A stretch of 64,000 nucleotides of DNA from an uncultured bacterium (GCA_937924755.1 CALEVZ010000054.1:1-64000); one strand, 5' to 3'; numbered from the stretch's first letter, positions 46,664 through 56,878 are shown. Numbers and translations: made by a program. Notes: a model not told the origin generated them from the sequence alone.

Positions 46664-47068
46664 TCACCCGTGCAGGGAGGGTGGCAGCAGGTCGCCCAAA
46701 TCCTCGGCGAGATCCTCCAGGCGGGCGAAGTCCTTCACCCTGCCCTTCTGGGGCTTCAGCCGCACCTCGTCCAGGCGCGCCAGGATGCGCTCCAGCACCT
46801 TAGGTGGCGGCGGCGAGTCGGAGGCCACCTGGGCGCGCACGCGCTCCAGCTCGCCCCCAACCCGCTCGGAGAACCGCATCATGGCCGCTTCCAGCCCCAC
46901 CCGCATCTTCTCCAGAGACCTCGCGACCTCTTCGGCCAGGGTCGGGGCGGGCGCTGCCGGCGCCGCCTCTTCGGTTGCCCGCCGCCCTCGTGGCGGGCGG
47001 GACGCCGGGGTCGCTTCCCCTGCCGCCGTATCCGCCTTGCTCACCCCACCTCGAGCTTGCCCTGCCAT
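46664..47068 (-). CDS. small helical protein of unknown function in the polyphosphate cluster
   Basis: This 134-residue protein has residues 1-45 Ala/Pro/Arg-rich and probably disordered (SRPPRGRRATEEAAPAAPAP). The rest is amphipathic helix (LAEEVARSLEKMRVGLEAAM, MRFSERVGGELERVRAQV and KVLERILARLDEV). No known domain was recognised. It lies between ppx (25 bases downstream of its stop) and the phosphoesterase gene on the same strand. The basic disordered N-terminus plus coiled-coil resembles the general design of ParA partners, which is only a structural analogy. Confidence 0.65.
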   Translation of the reverse strand: MAGQARGGVSKADTAAGEATPASRPPRGRRATEEAAPAAPAPTLAEEVARSLEKMRVGLEAAMMRFSERVGGELERVRAQVASDSPPPPKVLERILARLDEVRLKPQKGRVKDFARLEDLAEDLGDLLPPSLHG

Positions 47069-47093
47069 GGTTTCCTCCCAGCGGCCCGCACGC

Positions 47094-48626
47094 TTACCAG
47101 GCGGTGCCGTTGTGGACCTTGATCGCCAGTTTAAAGGCCCGCTTGAACAGCTGTGATTTGCGCTCCAGCGCCCACTTCTCCAGGTAAAGGTCGCCTTCCC
47201 CCACCAGCCGCAGCTGGAGCGCTCCAGCCTCCAGGTGGGCGTGAACGGCCTTGACCTTTTCCCGATGCTCCCGGTCCAGGGCGTCGGCCACGCGCAGGAG
47301 CGCCGCCAACCGGGTCACGGCCTCCTGATCCCGCGCCGGCAAGCTGGCGTACTCCGGGTGGCGATCCGCCGGCTCGCTGCGCCGATGGTAGCGCGCCACC
47401 ACCGCCGCCAAATTCAAATTCCGCGCCGATAATCCGGGAAGCTCACTGTGGGCGATCAGATACATGGAGTGCTTGTGGTGCTTTTTGTACGAGATGTACG
47501 CACCGATATCGTGGAGCAAAGCCGCTACTGCCAGAACCTTGCGCTCCTCATCGCCGAGCCCGTGCAACTCCGCCAGCTGATCGTACAGTGACAGGGCGTG
47601 GGCGCACACCTGGCGCGCGTGACTCTCGTCAAACATGAAGCGCCGCCCCAGCGCCACCGCCGCGGCCAGCAGCTCCTGCTGTTGACGATCGGCGTGTGCC
47701 GGCCGGGTGGTGAGCGCTTCCACGGCGTCGAACAGCACGCCCTCGCGAATGCCCACGAAGGGGACGTGGATCTCCGCCGCCCCGGTCAACTTTGCCAATC
47801 GCAGGTAGACCATGGCCGCCGGCAGGACCACGTCGGCGCGGTCCTCCCGCAACCCCAGCTCGGCCACCCGCTGGGCGTAGGACATCCGCGACAGTGTGTC
47901 GATCACCCCCTTTAGGCGCTCCACCGGCAGCAGCCCGAAACTGCGGGGCAGCGCCTCGACGCCCGCCAGGCGGGCCAGCGACTCGATGTTGCCGCCGGTG
48001 GCCACGAAACCCACCCCCGACCTGTACCCCGCCACCGACGGCAGGCGCAACGTCGCCGTGTACTCCTCCAGCAGGCGGCGGAAGCGCCCGGGCTCCTGGC
48101 CCACCTCCGACAACTCCTCCAGCAGCCGCACCGACCCCATGGTGTGGGACTCCGACCACAGGATCCCGGAGTCGTCCACCAGGGACACTTCCACGCTACC
48201 GCCGCCCAGGTCCACCAGGATCCACTCCCGCCCCGCCAAAGGCACCACCCGGCGCACCGCTAGATAGACCAGCCGCGCCTCATCGGAACCGCCGATGACC
48301 TCCAGCTCCAGGCCAGCTTCGGTCCGCACCCGCTCGAGGAACCCCTCGCCGTTGCGCGCCTCGCGCACCGCGCTGGTGGCCACCGCCCGGTAGTACTCCA
48401 CCCCCAGCGCCCGCATGCGCGCCGCAAACGACGCCACGGCGGCGATGGCGCCGTCCATCGCCGAGGGCGCCAACCGCCCGGAGAGGAAAACCCCGTGGCC
48501 GAGGCGAACCGCAGCCCGCTCCTCGTCCAGCACGGTGTAGGCGCGCGGCGAGGTGAACTCCGCCACCATGTAGCGGATGGCGTTGGACCCCATGTCGATG
48601 GCGCCGACGCGCAGCGGCCAGCTCAC
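47094..48626 (-). CDS. ppx: Ppx/GppA exopolyphosphatase
   Basis: This 510-residue enzyme releases phosphate from polyphosphate ends, or hydrolyses pppGpp in the GppA subgroup. It has an ASKHA fold with GAIDMGSNAIRYMV, catalytic Glu in TSAVREARNGEGF, DLGGGSVEVSLV and GFVATGGNIESLA. The C-terminal HD-like helical domain has LLHDIGAYISYKKHHKHSMY. GTG 48626 gives the family's ~510 residues. An ATG at 48716 would add 30 residues without an SD and remains possible. With ppk1 5.2 kb away it completes synthesis and turnover of polyphosphate. Confidence 0.9.
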   Translation of the reverse strand: MSWPLRVGAIDMGSNAIRYMVAEFTSPRAYTVLDEERAAVRLGHGVFLSGRLAPSAMDGAIAAVASFAARMRALGVEYYRAVATSAVREARNGEGFLERVRTEAGLELEVIGGSDEARLVYLAVRRVVPLAGREWILVDLGGGSVEVSLVDDSGILWSESHTMGSVRLLEELSEVGQEPGRFRRLLEEYTATLRLPSVAGYRSGVGFVATGGNIESLARLAGVEALPRSFGLLPVERLKGVIDTLSRMSYAQRVAELGLREDRADVVLPAAMVYLRLAKLTGAAEIHVPFVGIREGVLFDAVEALTTRPAHADRQQQELLAAAVALGRRFMFDESHARQVCAHALSLYDQLAELHGLGDEERKVLAVAALLHDIGAYISYKKHHKHSMYLIAHSELPGLSARNLNLAAVVARYHRRSEPADRHPEYASLPARDQEAVTRLAALLRVADALDREHREKVKAVHAHLEAGALQLRLVGEGDLYLEKWALERKSQLFKRAFKLAIKVHNGTAW

Positions 48627-48832
48627 CTCGCCGCGAGCCTCGTCGACGCGCCGAACGTCTGCCAACTCCAGACCCTCCCCGCGCTTTGCGAGATGAAAGC
48701 GAGAGCTCCTCCTCATTTTACCATCGCTGGCCCGCACCGAACTGTTCGTCGACGACATCCTGGTGGACAAACCGCGCACACCCCCACACGATCATGCACG
48801 CAGCCTATGAAGAACCTGTGAAGCGGGGGTAG

Positions 48833-49909
<1,077 letters not shown>

Positions 49910-49948
49910 GCGGGCTGCTCAGCACCGAGGCCAGCCGCCCTGCCCGCG

Positions 49949-51049
49949 CTACCAATCGGCGAGCAGGGTGGCAATGCGCTCGCCGGCGCGGCCGTCGCCG
50001 AACGGGTTGGGGCCGGCGGTCATGGCGGCCAGAGCGGCGTCGTCATCCAGCAGACGACGCGCCTCGGCGAGCAGTAGCTCGGGGTCGGTACCCACGAGCC
50101 TGGCCCACCCGGCCTCCACCACCTCGGGGCGCTCGGTGACCTCCCGCGCCACCAGCACCGGCACCCCCACCGAGGGGGCCTCCTCCTGGATGCCGCCGGA
50201 ATCGCTGATGACCAGGCGTGAACTGGCAAAGGTTTGCAGGAGCTCGGGGTAATCCATCGGCTCCCGGAGCGCCACGCCGCTCGCTCCTCCGAGAATGCGG
50301 TGCGCCGCAGCCCTCACGTTGGGGTTGGGGTGGACCGGAAAGACGATGCGCAGCGCCCCGGCGCGTTCCTCGGCCAGCTGGCGGAGGGCCAGGAGGACGC
50401 GCTCCAAGGGCTCGCCAAACGACTCCCGGCGATGCAGGGTGACGAGGATCTGTCGGCGCGCCGCCGCTGCCTCCCCCCGCGCCTGTCCCTCGCCGAGGAT
50501 CATCTGCACGGCGTCGACGACGGTGTTGCCGGTGACAACGATGGCCTGCTCCGGCACGCCCTCACGGCGCAGGTTGGCGGCGGCCTGCTGGGTGGGCGCG
50601 CAGTGCAGCGTCGCCGCCACCGCCACCCCACGCCGGTTGAACTCTTCGGGGAACGGAGCATCCAAGCGTCCCGACCGCAGGCCGGCCTCCACATGGGCCA
50701 CGGGGACGCCGGCGTAGAAGGAGGCGACGGCGGCGCCGAAGGCGCTGGCGGTGTCCCCCTGCACCACCGTCCAGGCGGGAGCGAATCTGACGAGGAGCGG
50801 CTCCAGGCGTTCGATGACCGCGGCGGCCACCCGTGCCGGCGTCTGCCCCTCGGTCATCACGGCCAGGTCCTCGTCAGCGGTGATGCCAAAGGGGGCCAGC
50901 GCCTGTTGCAGCAGCTCCCGGTGCTGGGAGGTGGTCACCACCACGGGGTGCAGGCGGCCTTGCCGCCGCAGCGCCGCCACTACCGGGGCGAGCTTGATGG
51001 CCTCGGGGCGGGTGCCCATGACCACGAGAACCGATCTGGCGGGGTGCAT
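49949..51049 (-). CDS. wecB: UDP-N-acetylglucosamine 2-epimerase
   Basis: This 366-residue non-hydrolysing epimerase makes UDP-ManNAc for surface polysaccharide. It has MGTRPEAIKLAPVV, TGQH-equivalent TTSQHRELL, VQGDTASAFGAAVASFY, HVEAGLRSG, FPEEFNRR, TGNTVVDAVQ, TLHRRESFG and ISDSGGIQEEAPSVGVPV. ATG 51049 has GGAG seven bases upstream and gives the normal length. It follows the glycosyltransferase gene by 49 bases on the same strand. Confidence 0.95.
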   Translation of the reverse strand: MHPARSVLVVMGTRPEAIKLAPVVAALRRQGRLHPVVVTTSQHRELLQQALAPFGITADEDLAVMTEGQTPARVAAAVIERLEPLLVRFAPAWTVVQGDTASAFGAAVASFYAGVPVAHVEAGLRSGRLDAPFPEEFNRRGVAVAATLHCAPTQQAAANLRREGVPEQAIVVTGNTVVDAVQMILGEGQARGEAAAARRQILVTLHRRESFGEPLERVLLALRQLAEERAGALRIVFPVHPNPNVRAAAHRILGGASGVALREPMDYPELLQTFASSRLVISDSGGIQEEAPSVGVPVLVAREVTERPEVVEAGWARLVGTDPELLLAEARRLLDDDAALAAMTAGPNPFGDGRAGERIATLLADW

Positions 51050-51098
51050 GACGGCGCTCCAGTCGAGCATTGTAGCCACCACGTCCGCCAACCCGGGT

Positions 51099-52235
51099 TC
51101 AGCGGCGTGGGCGCGCCCGCATCCAGCCGAAGAGGGTGCACGGCAACATGAGCAGCGCCGCCACCCAGGCCAACCCCAGCTTGGCCGCGGCCCTCCAGGA
51201 GGCGCGGCGCATGCCGGCCATCACCCAGGCCACGTCCAGGGCCGCGCTGGCCAGCAGGACCGGCCCGATGGCGATGGCCAGGGGACCGGCAGCCCACACC
51301 AGGGCCGCCACCGCCGCCAGCCGCGCCGGAACGGTGAGGCTCAGGGGACGGCTGAACAGCTCCACCACGAACGCCACCCCTTCCAGCGGCGAGCGCCGGA
51401 TGAGGCGCAGCCAGGCGCCGGGCTGCAAATGGAGGAGCGAAAAGCGACCGGCGAACCAACGGGTGCGCTGGCGCGCCGCCGCGCCCACCGTCTCCGGCTT
51501 GTCGTCCATCACCACCGGCGATGGCGGCCCCAGCTGCAGGCGCCAGCCCTCCGCCGCCAGCAGGAGCGACATCTCGAAGTCCTCCACCGCGGAGCGCAGC
51601 CGGACGAGCACGGCCAGAGCCACCTCGGGCCGCATGGCCGTGCCGGTGCCGCGCAGTCGCACCGCCCACCCCAGGCGCTCCCGCCCGCGGTCCTCCCAGT
51701 GTTGGGCGAGCAGCTCCGAGTGCCCCGCCGCCTCGCCGACGCTGCGGCCCTTTCCGCACAGGAACGCCTGCACCGCGTCGGCACCGGCGGGCCAGGCGAA
51801 GCGGGCGAAGAACCCCTCCTCCACCCGGGACCCCACATCCAGCAACAGCACCGCATCCGCTTGGAGGATCTTCTCCTCCAGATTTTTCGCCGCCCATGCC
51901 AGCGCCACTGCCTTGCTGGGACCGCCCGCCGGCTTGACCACCACCTCGATCCCCAGCCGCCGGGCGCACGCCTCGGCGGCGGGATCCGGGCCGTCCAAGA
52001 GTAGCATCGCGCTGACAGAGTCGCCTTGCGCGGAGGCGACCACGGAGCGCAGGGTGGCCTCGACGTTCTCCCCCTCGGCGCGCGCCGGCACGATCACCAG
52101 CCAGCGCCGCGGCACGAGCGAGCCGTGCCTGCCGAACAGCCATGCCCGCGCCTTGAGGGTCAGCAGCAGACGGATGAAGGCATCGATGGTGGCCGGCAGG
52201 ACCGCCGGCACGAGCAGCCACGCCAAGACGCTCAC
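51099..52235 (-). CDS. membrane-associated family 2 glycosyltransferase
   Basis: This 378-residue protein has an N-terminal helix (LAWLLVPAVLPATIDAFI) and a GT-A domain with WLVIVPARAEGENVEATL, MLLLDGPDPAAE, VLLLDVGSRVEEGF as the DxD region (DVGSR, with Asp kept), and a QRTRWFAGRFSL motif typical of processive or cellulose-synthase-like GT2 enzymes. Three or four C-terminal helices follow. It probably builds a surface glycan with the wecB product downstream. GTG 52235 has GAGG as SD. Confidence 0.85.
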   Translation of the reverse strand: MSVLAWLLVPAVLPATIDAFIRLLLTLKARAWLFGRHGSLVPRRWLVIVPARAEGENVEATLRSVVASAQGDSVSAMLLLDGPDPAAEACARRLGIEVVVKPAGGPSKAVALAWAAKNLEEKILQADAVLLLDVGSRVEEGFFARFAWPAGADAVQAFLCGKGRSVGEAAGHSELLAQHWEDRGRERLGWAVRLRGTGTAMRPEVALAVLVRLRSAVEDFEMSLLLAAEGWRLQLGPPSPVVMDDKPETVGAAARQRTRWFAGRFSLLHLQPGAWLRLIRRSPLEGVAFVVELFSRPLSLTVPARLAAVAALVWAAGPLAIAIGPVLLASAALDVAWVMAGMRRASWRAAAKLGLAWVAALLMLPCTLFGWMRARPRR

Positions 52236-52420
52236 GGCACCTCACTCCGCGCGTGGTCGCGCGACGATCCTCCCGTCTCTAACATCCCGTCCAGTTCCGG
52301 CCAGGGCCGCCAGGCTCTCGCCGAGTGCCGTGGCTGCGCCCGCTCTCCCTGCTGTCGGGAGGCGGAGTATACTCGAACCGCGTCGCCCGTTGCCGCGGTG
52401 AGCGTGGCACCATGTGATCC

Positions 52421-53647
52421 GTGCAACATTCTCCCCACCTCTGGCCAGCCCTCCTCAAGGGGTGCCCGGAGGACTTCCGGGTGGTGGAAGAGATCTCTCT
52501 CCAACCTCTGGGGACGGGGACTCATCGCCTTTACCGGCTCACCAAGCGCGGCTGGGGAACCGAGGAGCTGGTGTGCCACATTGCCCACCGCCTGGGGTTG
52601 CCGCGGGCGGCGCTGGCCTACGGCGGCCGCAAAGACCGGGCGGCGGTGACCGTCCAGCACGTCACCATCCGCGGACGCCGCGACCGCTCCCTGGAGGGCG
52701 ACGGATTCGAACTACGCTCCCTGGGGTTTGTCGGCCGCCCCATGGGACCCGACGCCATCATCGCCAACCGTTTCGACATCACTCTGCGCCGCCTCGACTT
52801 CACAGCCGGCGACGATGTCGCCGAAAACCTCCGCCAGCTGGCCCGCCAAGGAGTACCCAACTACTTCGACGACCAGCGTTTTCGCTCTTTCAGCCAGTAC
52901 CGGTGCTTCCCCGCCGCCCTGCTAATCCGCGGGGAATGGAAGCAAGCGCTCCGCCTCCTGCTCACCACCCCTGAGCCGGGCGCACCCCGGCGGGAGAGGG
53001 AGCGGCTGGCGCAGCTGGGGGAGGCGTGGGGAAGGTGGGAGGAGTGCCTGCCCCTGGTTCGAAACCCTCACCAGCGACGGGCCCTGGAAACGCTGGCCCG
53101 CCCTGGCGGCGCAGCCGCCCCGGCCCTGGCCAGATTTCCCCGAAAGTCGCTCTCCATGCTGCTGGCGTCCTACCAGTCGCACCTATGGAACCGCGCCCTG
53201 GCGGCGGCGGTGCGGCGGCACTCCCCGGCCTGGATCGCCCTCCCCGGAATGGCTGGTGAGTACCTCTTCCCCGCCCCCGGCACCGAAGAACTGCCGCACG
53301 CTTTAAAAACGCTCGTCATTCCCACCCCTGGCCCGCGCCTTTCCCCGGTGGAAGGGGCGGGAAAGGAGGCGATGCTACGCGTTCTGGCCGAGGAAGGCAT
53401 CAACCCGGCCGCGTTGAGATTACGCTCCCTCCCAACTACGTTTTTCAAGTCGTTTCCACGCAACGCCTTCGTCGTTCCCAACGAGATCACCCTGGAATGG
53501 CTCCCCCCGGCCACCGACAGCGCCCCTGCAGCATCGGCACGGCTGACCTTTTCCCTGCCCCCCGGCGCCTACGCCACCATGGTGGTGCGCGGCGCGTTGC
53601 TGCGCCGACGGTGGCCGGCGAAGGATGAGGGCTTTTACCAGCGGTGA
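52421..53647 (+). CDS. truD: TruD, tRNA pseudouridine-13 synthase
   Basis: This 408-residue RNA-modifying enzyme has the N-terminal PEDFRVVEE start motif, catalytic Asp in YGGRKDRAAVTVQ (GLKDR equivalent), GNRF-like ANRFDITLR, PNYFDDQRFRSF and a TRUD insertion, then the closing segment NAFVVPNE, LPPGAYATMVVR. A GTG is used at 52421 because the ATG nine bases earlier meets an immediate stop. A TATACT box lies at 52368-52373 without a clear -35. It ends 13 bases inside the convergent alkyltransferase-like gene. Confidence 0.95.
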   Translation: MQHSPHLWPALLKGCPEDFRVVEEISLQPLGTGTHRLYRLTKRGWGTEELVCHIAHRLGLPRAALAYGGRKDRAAVTVQHVTIRGRRDRSLEGDGFELRSLGFVGRPMGPDAIIANRFDITLRRLDFTAGDDVAENLRQLARQGVPNYFDDQRFRSFSQYRCFPAALLIRGEWKQALRLLLTTPEPGAPRRERERLAQLGEAWGRWEECLPLVRNPHQRRALETLARPGGAAAPALARFPRKSLSMLLASYQSHLWNRALAAAVRRHSPAWIALPGMAGEYLFPAPGTEELPHALKTLVIPTPGPRLSPVEGAGKEAMLRVLAEEGINPAALRLRSLPTTFFKSFPRNAFVVPNEITLEWLPPATDSAPAASARLTFSLPPGAYATMVVRGALLRRRWPAKDEGFYQR

Positions 53648-54510
53648 TAGGCCGGGTGGCCCTCCCCCACCGCCACGAACACCCCCCGCGCCGTGGCGGT
53701 GACCTTGCCTCCCGCTTCCAGGGTCGCCTCCACCGTCGCCCTGTCCTCGGTGGACTCCACCACCCGCGCCCGCACCTCCACCGGCCCGCTGGACGGGGTG
53801 GGCTGGCGCAGGGTCACCCTGTACTCCGCCGTGACCGTGCAGGGGGGATGGTCCAGCCGGCGCCGCTGCATGAGGTGATAGGCGGCGGCCCAGTTGCAGT
53901 GGCAGTCGAAGAGGGTGCCGATGATGCCACCGTTAAGCACACCGGTAAACGCCTCGTGGTAAGGGGCGGGGTGAAAGGTGCACACCACCTCTTCGCCATG
54001 GACGAAGCTCTTGATCCGCAGACCCTTGTCGTTGGCTGGGCCGCACCCGAAGCAGCGATTGTGGGGGGCGTAGCGGTCCTGCAGACTCATCTCGACGGGA
54101 TGAGTAAGATCCTTGATGGGCAAGATCACCTCCTGGAAAACTTTCGGCTGGTGGCGGTAGCGCCCCATGGGCAGGCGGCCGTCAGCTCCGAACTGTACTC
54201 CCTCGTGCTCCAGCAGCGCCCGCTGCAAGCCGGGGGGGAAGTCGCTGCGGCGCTCGGTGGAACACCCGCCCGACGCGTTCACCACTCGATGCCAGGGAAC
54301 ATCGGGGGGACAGACGGACATGGCCCACCCCACCGCCCGGGGGGACACCGCAAACCCCAGGCAAGCGGCAATCTGGCCGTAGGACATCACCCGCCCCGGC
54401 GGGATCGCCCGCGCCAGGTCGTAGATGGTCGCCCATACCGGCCCTTTGCCGCCGTCCACCTCGCCGCGCACCCGCCCCTGGGGGGAGCGCCGTCGCACCG
54501 CCCGCGCCAT
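53635..54510 (-). CDS. fusion of alkyltransferase-like (ATL) protein and hot-dog thioesterase
   Basis: This 291-residue frame has two domains. Residues ~24-120 are an O6-alkylguanine-DNA alkyltransferase-like domain (VWATIYDLARAIPPGRVMSY, SPRAVGWAM with Arg58, VPWHRVV). Trp73 replaces the alkyl-accepting Cys of PCHRV, so it should bind and flag alkylated DNA without repairing it. Residues ~145-291 are a PaaI-type hot-dog domain (CFGCGPANDKGLRI, GVLNGGIIGTLFDCHCNWA, with Asn for the usual His). No stop separates them. However, codon 130 is a TTG preceded by an 11-base perfect SD (see 54121-54134), so the thioesterase may also be made alone. Confidence 0.88.
   Translation of the reverse strand: MARAVRRRSPQGRVRGEVDGGKGPVWATIYDLARAIPPGRVMSYGQIAACLGFAVSPRAVGWAMSVCPPDVPWHRVVNASGGCSTERRSDFPPGLQRALLEHEGVQFGADGRLPMGRYRHQPKVFQEVILPIKDLTHPVEMSLQDRYAPHNRCFGCGPANDKGLRIKSFVHGEEVVCTFHPAPYHEAFTGVLNGGIIGTLFDCHCNWAAAYHLMQRRRLDHPPCTVTAEYRVTLRQPTPSSGPVEVRARVVESTEDRATVEATLEAGGKVTATARGVFVAVGEGHPAYHRW
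54121..54134 (-). promoter_or_regulatory. internal ribosome-binding site with in-frame TTG start
   Basis: On the minus strand, AGGAGGTGATC (54134-54124) is complementary to eleven consecutive bases of the usual 16S 3' end. It stands directly before TTG (54123-54121), codon 130 of the fusion gene, with five bases between AGGAGG and TTG. Initiation here would give a 162-residue thioesterase. Confidence 0.6.
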
Positions 54511-54609
54511 GCCCAGTTAGTGTACCCCAACGCAGGGGTGCCAACGGGACTACAATGGGGGGGGTGGGGGGTTGCAAGGCCGCCGTCCCGGCCGGAGGGT
54601 CGACCTGCG

Positions 54610-55572
54610 ATGACGTGGAACTACAGCGAAAAGACCACTAAGCTGTTCATGGATGCGGTGCAAGGGCGCCCCGGGACCCACATGGGGGAGATCGCCAACC
54701 CCGATGGCATCGGCGAGCACGGCTCCCTCGCCTGCGGGGACGCCCTGCGCTTCACCTTTAGGGTGGAGCGCCACCCCTCCGACCCCACCCAGGACATTAT
54801 CGTCGAGGCACGCTACCTGACCTTCGGATGCACCTCGGCCATCGCCGCCTCGGAGGCGCTGTGCGCCATCATCGAGGAGCGACGTCTGACCCCTATCCAG
54901 GCGCTGTCCATTACCAATAAGGATATCGTCGAGTACCTGGAGGGGCTGCCGGAGCAGAAGATCCACTGTTCGGTGATGGGCGCCGAGGCGCTGCAGGCGG
55001 CGGTATTCAACTGGGCGCAGCGACGTGGGGTGGACCTTCGCGCCCTGGGGGTGGACATCACCCCGGAGGAACGGGAAGAAGGGCGAGTGGTGTGCACCTG
55101 CTTCGGTCTCACCGAGCCCTACCTCAGGCGCAAGATCATGGAACTGAACCTCCGCTCCATCGCCGACATCACCAACGCCCTGAAGGCGGGGGGGGCGTGC
55201 ATGTCCTGCCACCACAAGCCCGGCGGGTTGCAGGACCTGCTCGACGATATCTGGGGGCGACAGCCCACCGAGTTCAAGACCGAGGTGGAGCTCCCGGTCG
55301 CCCGGCTCATCTCCCGGGCCCGGAGTGAGGATGGTCTCTCGCCTTACCAGTTCGCCAAGAAGGTGGAGCGGGTTCTGGACGAGTACGTGCGCCCCATGCT
55401 GGCCCAGGACGGCGGCGACCTGGAGGTGGTGGACATCAAGGACACCCTGGTCTACTGCCGCCTGAAAGGGGCCTGCGCCGGCTGCGTGGGCGCCAACCAG
55501 ACCATCAAGTTCATGGTAGAGCAGGTCCTCAAGGATCGGGTGGATCAGCGCTGCCGGGTCATTGCCGTCTAG
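54610..55572 (+). CDS. nifU: NifU, three-domain Fe-S scaffold
   Basis: This 320-residue protein has an N-terminal IscU-like domain (Cys in LACGDAL, TFGCTSAIAAS and KIHCSVMG), a central Bfd-like [2Fe-2S] domain (VCTCFGLTEPYLRR and GGACMSCHHKPGG) and a C-terminal Nfu domain (RPMLAQDGGDLEVV, GACAGCVGANQTI). Full-length NifU is typical of nitrogen fixers but also serves as the general scaffold in anaerobes that lack Isc. No nitrogenase gene is present here, so a housekeeping role is favoured. nifS follows after 9 bases. Confidence 0.96.
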   Translation: MTWNYSEKTTKLFMDAVQGRPGTHMGEIANPDGIGEHGSLACGDALRFTFRVERHPSDPTQDIIVEARYLTFGCTSAIAASEALCAIIEERRLTPIQALSITNKDIVEYLEGLPEQKIHCSVMGAEALQAAVFNWAQRRGVDLRALGVDITPEEREEGRVVCTCFGLTEPYLRRKIMELNLRSIADITNALKAGGACMSCHHKPGGLQDLLDDIWGRQPTEFKTEVELPVARLISRARSEDGLSPYQFAKKVERVLDEYVRPMLAQDGGDLEVVDIKDTLVYCRLKGACAGCVGANQTIKFMVEQVLKDRVDQRCRVIAV

Positions 55573-55581
55573 GAGTCCCCC

Positions 55582-56838
55582 ATGGCCATCATCTATTTGG
55601 ACAACAACGCCACCACCGCCGTCGCCCCGGAGGTGGTGGAGGCGATGCTCCCCTACCTGCGCGACCAGTACTTCAACCCCTCTTCCATGTACGATGCCGC
55701 CCGCGGACCGGCCAGGGCCGTTGCCGAGGCCCGGGCTGGCATCGCGAACCACCTGCGCTGTCGCCCGGAGGAGATCCTCTTTACCTCCTGCGCCACCGAG
55801 TCCAACAACACGGCCATCATCGGTGCCATCCGCGCCCGCCCCGAGCGTCGCCACATCGTCACCACCCGGGTCGAGCACCCGGCCGTGCTAGAGGTCTGCA
55901 AGTTTTTGGTGCGAGATGGTTTCGAGGTGGATTTCCTGCCCGTGGACGGGAGCGGCCAGCTGGAGGTGGAGGCGTTCGTGCGCGCCTTGAGGCCGGGGCA
56001 GACGCTGCTGGTCTCGGTGATGCACGCCAACAACGAGACCGGCGTGCTGTTCCCCATCGGCGAGTTGGCCCGCATAGCCAAGGAAACCGACCCGGGAATC
56101 CTCGTCCACACCGACGCCACGCAAACCGCCGGCAAGCTTCCCCTCGACCTCAAGGGCGAGTTGCGGCACGTCGACCTACTTTCCCTGTCGGGGCACAAGC
56201 TCCACTCCCCCAAGGGGGTGGGAGCGCTCTTCCTGCGCCGGGGGGCACCGGTACGCCCGTTCCTGCTGGGTGGCCATCAGGAGGGCGGCCGCCGCGGCGG
56301 CACCGAAAACGTCCCCTACATCGTGGGTCTGGCCCGCGCCCTGGAGCTGGCCGAGGCCACCCACGCCGAGGACCACGAGCGCATAGCCGCCCTGCGAGAC
56401 CGGCTGGAGGACGAGCTCACCCGCCGCATCCCCTACCTCGAGGTGAACGGCGCGGGAGCCCCTCGCCTGGACAACACCTTGAACGTGGCGGTGCACTTCG
56501 TGGAGGGGGAGGGGATGCTCTACCAGTTGTCGGCGCGGGGGATCTGCGCGTCGTCCGGGTCGGCCTGCACCTCCGGCTCCCTGGAGCCCTCTCACGTGCT
56601 GCGCGCCATGGCGGTGCCATTCACCGCCGTGCACGGGTCGCTGCGCTTCTCCCTGTCCCGCTACACCACGGCGGCGGAGATCGAGGCAGTGATCGAGACT
56701 TTGCCCGAGATCGTCGCTAGCCTGCGGCGGCTGTCCCCCTACTGGGACGAGGGCGCCCGGGCCCCCCGTCCCGAGGGCGAGGCACTGCTCCGCCAGGCCG
56801 TGGAAGAGCGCCGGCAGCGTCTGGCGCAGCAGGGGTGA
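55582..56838 (+). CDS. nifS: NifS-type cysteine desulfurase
   Basis: This 418-residue PLP enzyme supplies sulfur to NifU. It has YLDNNATTAVAPEV, TSCATESNN, VEHPAV, HANNETGVLFP, HTDATQTAGKLP, PLP Lys in LSLSGHKLHSPKG and catalytic Cys in SSGSACTSGSLEPSHVL. The short Cys loop marks group I (NifS/IscS). It is co-transcribed with nifU and convergent with ribBA. Confidence 0.96.
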   Translation: MAIIYLDNNATTAVAPEVVEAMLPYLRDQYFNPSSMYDAARGPARAVAEARAGIANHLRCRPEEILFTSCATESNNTAIIGAIRARPERRHIVTTRVEHPAVLEVCKFLVRDGFEVDFLPVDGSGQLEVEAFVRALRPGQTLLVSVMHANNETGVLFPIGELARIAKETDPGILVHTDATQTAGKLPLDLKGELRHVDLLSLSGHKLHSPKGVGALFLRRGAPVRPFLLGGHQEGGRRGGTENVPYIVGLARALELAEATHAEDHERIAALRDRLEDELTRRIPYLEVNGAGAPRLDNTLNVAVHFVEGEGMLYQLSARGICASSGSACTSGSLEPSHVLRAMAVPFTAVHGSLRFSLSRYTTAAEIEAVIETLPEIVASLRRLSPYWDEGARAPRPEGEALLRQAVEERRQRLAQQG

Positions 56839-56842
56839 GGGC

Positions 56843-56870
56843 GGGGGCAACCCGTCCCCGGTTGCGCCCC
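56843..56870. repeat. hairpin between convergent nifS and ribBA
   Basis: GCAACC pairs with GGTTGC and GGGG with CCCC across one bulged G, inside the 40-bp gap between the two stops. It has no T run. Possibly a bidirectional terminator. Confidence 0.35.
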
Positions 56871-56878
56871 GGTCGCGC

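Noticed and set aside
54610-56838. nifU-nifS as evidence for nitrogen fixation
   Set aside because: No nifHDK or other nitrogenase genes occur nearby, and NifU/NifS serve as the general Fe-S system in many non-fixing anaerobes.
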